From positions 1 through 8,185 of the forward strand of contig CAJMHR010000058.1 in NCBI GenBank assembly GCA_905213265.1: 8,185 bases of DNA. Direction: 5' to 3'. The notes beneath the pieces are model-generated. The model did not search any database and had not been told where the DNA came from. It worked only from the letters and a program-made list of their open reading frames with translations. This DNA comes from an uncultured Collinsella sp. GTDB taxonomy: Bacteria; Actinomycetota; Coriobacteriia; Coriobacteriales; Coriobacteriaceae. The translations under genes were made by a program, and so were the position numbers. Position 1 is the stretch's first letter; each line of letters begins with the position of its first letter. Shown here piece after piece: positions 6,492 to 8,185 of this stretch.

Positions 6492-7341
6492 GTTTGAGTT
6501 CAACAAGGGCAAGATGGTCCCGTATCCTTCTGGCGCCATCGTTCCCGACCGCGACCTGGGTCAGCGCCCGGCACTCGAGTGCATCCACCTGGGCATTGAG
6601 TTCGGTGGCCTTAAGGCAGTCGACGACTTTAGCCTGACTATCGGCAAGACCGAGATCGCCGGTCTGATCGGCCCCAACGGTGCCGGTAAGACCACGGTCT
6701 TCAACCTGCTCACCAAGGTGTATCAGCCCACGCACGGCACCATCCTACTCGACGGTGAGGACACCTCGGGCAAGTCGGTCTATCAGGTCAACCGCATGGG
6801 TATTGCCCGTACATTCCAGAACATTCGCCTGTTCAACACCATGACGGTGGAGGACAACGTCAAGGTCGGTCTGCACAATCAGGAGCGCTACTCCGGTTTT
6901 GAGGGCGTGCTGCGCCTGCCGACGTACTGGAAGCACGAGAAGGCTGCTCACGAACGCGCCATGGAGCTGCTGTCCATCTTTGATATGGAGCATCTGGCAA
7001 ACGAGCAGGCCGGATCGCTGCCTTACGGCGCTCAGCGTCGTCTGGAGATCGTCCGCGCGCTTGCCACCAACCCCAAACTGCTGCTGCTCGACGAGCCTGC
7101 CGCAGGCATGAACCCGTCCGAGACCGCCGAGCTCATGGCGAACATCGTCAAGATCCGCGACACCTTCGGCATCGCCATCATGCTTATCGAGCATGATATG
7201 TCGCTCGTCATGAACATCTGCGAGGGCATCTGCGTGCTTAACTTTGGTAAGGTCATCGCCAAGGGCACGGCAGAGGAAATCCAGAACAACGACGCCGTTA
7301 TCGAGGCGTATCTGGGTAAGCAGGATAAGGGGGAGAACTAA
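6481..7341 (+). CDS. livG: branched-chain amino-acid ABC transporter ATP-binding protein LivG
   Basis: One of two ATPases powering the importer, 286 residues, cytoplasmic and docked on LivH/LivM. Walker A GPNGAGKTT is at 64-72, the Q-loop Gln113 in TFQN, the signature LPYGAQRR at 180-187, Walker B LLLLDEP at 200-206 with Glu205 as the likely catalytic base, and the H-loop EHD at 237-239. The LxYGxQ form of the signature is usual for LivG. About 30 residues precede the ATPase fold, a little more than in E. coli LivG. The ATG at 6481 is chosen because AAGGAGGTG (6465-6473) stands just upstream; it overlaps the end of livM by 11 bases, implying coupled translation. An upstream TTG at 6454 lies before that site and is unlikely. 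livF starts at the very next base after the stop. Confidence 0.97.
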   Translation: MPSKFEFNKGKMVPYPSGAIVPDRDLGQRPALECIHLGIEFGGLKAVDDFSLTIGKTEIAGLIGPNGAGKTTVFNLLTKVYQPTHGTILLDGEDTSGKSVYQVNRMGIARTFQNIRLFNTMTVEDNVKVGLHNQERYSGFEGVLRLPTYWKHEKAAHERAMELLSIFDMEHLANEQAGSLPYGAQRRLEIVRALATNPKLLLLDEPAAGMNPSETAELMANIVKIRDTFGIAIMLIEHDMSLVMNICEGICVLNFGKVIAKGTAEEIQNNDAVIEAYLGKQDKGEN

Positions 7342-8055
7342 ATGGCAGAGCCGATGCTTTCCGTCTACAACATCAACGTCTGGTACGGCGCTATCCACGC
7401 CATCAAGGACATCTCCTTTAACGTTAACGAGGGTGAGATCGTGGCCTTGATTGGTGCCAACGGTGCCGGCAAGTCCACAACGCTCAAGACCGTCTCGGGC
7501 CTGCTGCGCTCCAAGACCGGCTCCATCAAGTTTATGGGCGAGGACATTACCCATACGCCCGCTGATAAGCTGGTTGGTAAGGGCCTGGCTCAGGTTCCCG
7601 AGGGTCGTCGCGCCTTTTTGCAGATGACGGTCGAGGAGAACCTGGAGATGGGTGCCTATACACAGCCCAAGTCCACGGTGGCTCCGGGCCTGGAGCGCGT
7701 CTACGAGCAGTTCCCGCGCCTAAAGGAACGTCGTCGCCAGGTCGCCGGCACCCTTTCGGGCGGCGAGCAGCAGATGCTCGTTATGGGGCGCGCCCTTATG
7801 AGTAACCCCAAACTGCTTATGCTCGACGAACCTTCCATGGGTCTGGCACCGATTCTGATCGAACAGATCTTCCAGATTGTCGAGGACCTGCACAAGGCTG
7901 GCACCACGGTGCTTCTGGTCGAGCAAAACGCGCAGATGGCGCTTTCCATCGCCACACGCGGTTACGTGCTCGAGACCGGCAAGATCACCATGACCGGCAC
8001 CGGCCAAGAGCTCCTGCACGACGACAACGTCCGCAAAGCCTACCTCGGAGGCTAA
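7342..8055 (+). CDS. livF: branched-chain amino-acid ABC transporter ATP-binding protein LivF
   Basis: The partner ATPase of LivG, 237 residues, the usual length for LivF. Walker A GANGAGKST is at 38-46, the LivF-type Q-loop QVPEGR at 84-89, the signature LSGGEQQ at 138-144, and Walker B LLMLDEP at 158-164 with Glu163. The H-loop position reads EQN (194-196), with Gln in place of the usual His. This substitution is the norm in LivF proteins, including that of E. coli, and is not a defect. GGGGGAG (7329-7335) lies six bases before the ATG, which directly follows the livG stop codon. It is the last gene of the operon, ended by the terminator 10 bases downstream. Confidence 0.97.
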   Translation: MAEPMLSVYNINVWYGAIHAIKDISFNVNEGEIVALIGANGAGKSTTLKTVSGLLRSKTGSIKFMGEDITHTPADKLVGKGLAQVPEGRRAFLQMTVEENLEMGAYTQPKSTVAPGLERVYEQFPRLKERRRQVAGTLSGGEQQMLVMGRALMSNPKLLMLDEPSMGLAPILIEQIFQIVEDLHKAGTTVLLVEQNAQMALSIATRGYVLETGKITMTGTGQELLHDDNVRKAYLGG

Positions 8056-8065
8056 CCCACCTAAC

Positions 8066-8103
8066 AAAAGGGGCGCTGACTATCTCAGTCAGCGCCCCTT
8101 TTT
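8066..8103 (+). terminator. intrinsic terminator of the liv operon
   Basis: A perfect 12-bp GC-rich stem pairs 8070-8081 with 8087-8098 around a 5-base loop, followed by TTTTT. The A-run at 8066-8069 extends the pairing into the T-run, so it could also stop transcription arriving from the other side. Confidence 0.95.
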
Positions 8104-8115
8104 AAGTTGCGGTGA

Positions 8116-8171
8116 AATAGGGACTGAATAGGGGGTGCGGACAGAAAGTTGGACCGCGGGGCGGTCCGGAC
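8116..8171. repeat. short direct and inverted repeats at the right edge
   Basis: AATAGGG occurs twice (8116-8122 and 8127-8133). GGACCGC (8151-8157) and GCGGTCC (8161-8167) form a 7-bp hairpin with a 3-base loop. GTCCGGAC (8164-8171) is a perfect 8-base palindrome. GGAC or its complement occurs five times between 8121 and 8171. This density just before a new start codon could be an operator or the terminal repeat of a mobile element. Confidence 0.55.
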
Positions 8172-8182
8172 TGGAGGTTCGC

Positions 8183-8185
8183 ATG
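8183..8185 (+). CDS. start codon of a gene cut off by the window end
   Basis: The window ends exactly on an ATG with GGAGG (8173-8177) five bases before it, a spacing as good as that of the verified genes here. The gene itself is outside the window, so its product cannot be named. The repeat-rich sequence before it makes a transposase gene one possibility. Confidence 0.45.

Noticed and set aside
4497..6539. A 680-codon open frame on the minus strand opposite livH and livM
   Set aside because: It is antisense to two clear membrane proteins. Its richness in Asp, His, Gln and Gly is what the reverse reading of Val, Ile and Leu codons (GTC, ATC, CTG, GTG) gives. It has no domain pattern.
7017..7041. 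LivG signature lacks the SGG of the canonical LSGGQ
   Set aside because: LxYGxQ is the usual form in the LivG family, so this is not an anomaly.
7920..7930. Missing H-loop His in LivF (EQN instead of EHD)
   Set aside because: Gln at this place is normal for LivF proteins, so it is not a sign of an inactive ATPase.
1..8185. CRISPR arrays, tRNA or rRNA genes, phage or defence genes
   Set aside because: None was seen on either strand. The window is accounted for by metabolic and transport genes, one relic and short regulatory gaps.

Overview
The window looks like chromosomal DNA of a high-GC anaerobic gut actinobacterium of the class Coriobacteriia, most like Collinsella. This rests on GC-rich third codon positions, strong GGAGG-type ribosome binding sites, an RR-type lipoprotein signal on the binding protein, and the overall feel of the proteins. 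The genus is an inference, not something the sequence proves.

Layout. Two genes lie on the minus strand in the left quarter: hom (homoserine dehydrogenase, 1042-2385), closed by a clear intrinsic terminator, and then a separate short-chain dehydrogenase/reductase gene (69-818). The latter resembles BaiA, the 3-alpha-hydroxysteroid dehydrogenase family of bile-acid 7-dehydroxylating bacteria. On the plus strand, reading away from hom, comes a broken second copy of a branched-chain amino-acid binding protein gene (2579-2924), then an AT-rich regulatory stretch of about 270 bases, then a complete five-gene ABC transporter operon of the Liv/HAAT type: livK (3194-4381), livH (4521-5402), livM (5403-6491), livG (6481-7341) and livF (7342-8055). 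It is closed by a textbook intrinsic terminator (8066-8103). The last 80 bases hold GGAC-rich inverted repeats and the start codon of a further gene, possibly an insertion sequence.

How they work together. LivK is a membrane-anchored lipoprotein that captures the ligand outside the cell. LivH and LivM form the membrane channel, and LivG and LivF are the ATPases that drive import. The four membrane and ATPase genes are tightly packed or overlapping and so probably translationally coupled. livK is separated from them by 139 bases carrying strong hairpins, an arrangement suited to making more binding protein than channel. Hom commits aspartate carbon to threonine, methionine and, through threonine, isoleucine. 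The hom-livK divergence therefore places a step of isoleucine-related biosynthesis beside a likely branched-chain amino-acid importer, though shared control is not shown.

Most of the window is ordinary. The points worth a second look are the BaiA-like reductase with no bai genes beside it, the livK relic whose 369-base in-frame deletion can be read from short repeats still present in the intact copy, the structured livK leader, the livK-livH hairpins, and the repeat-rich right edge.
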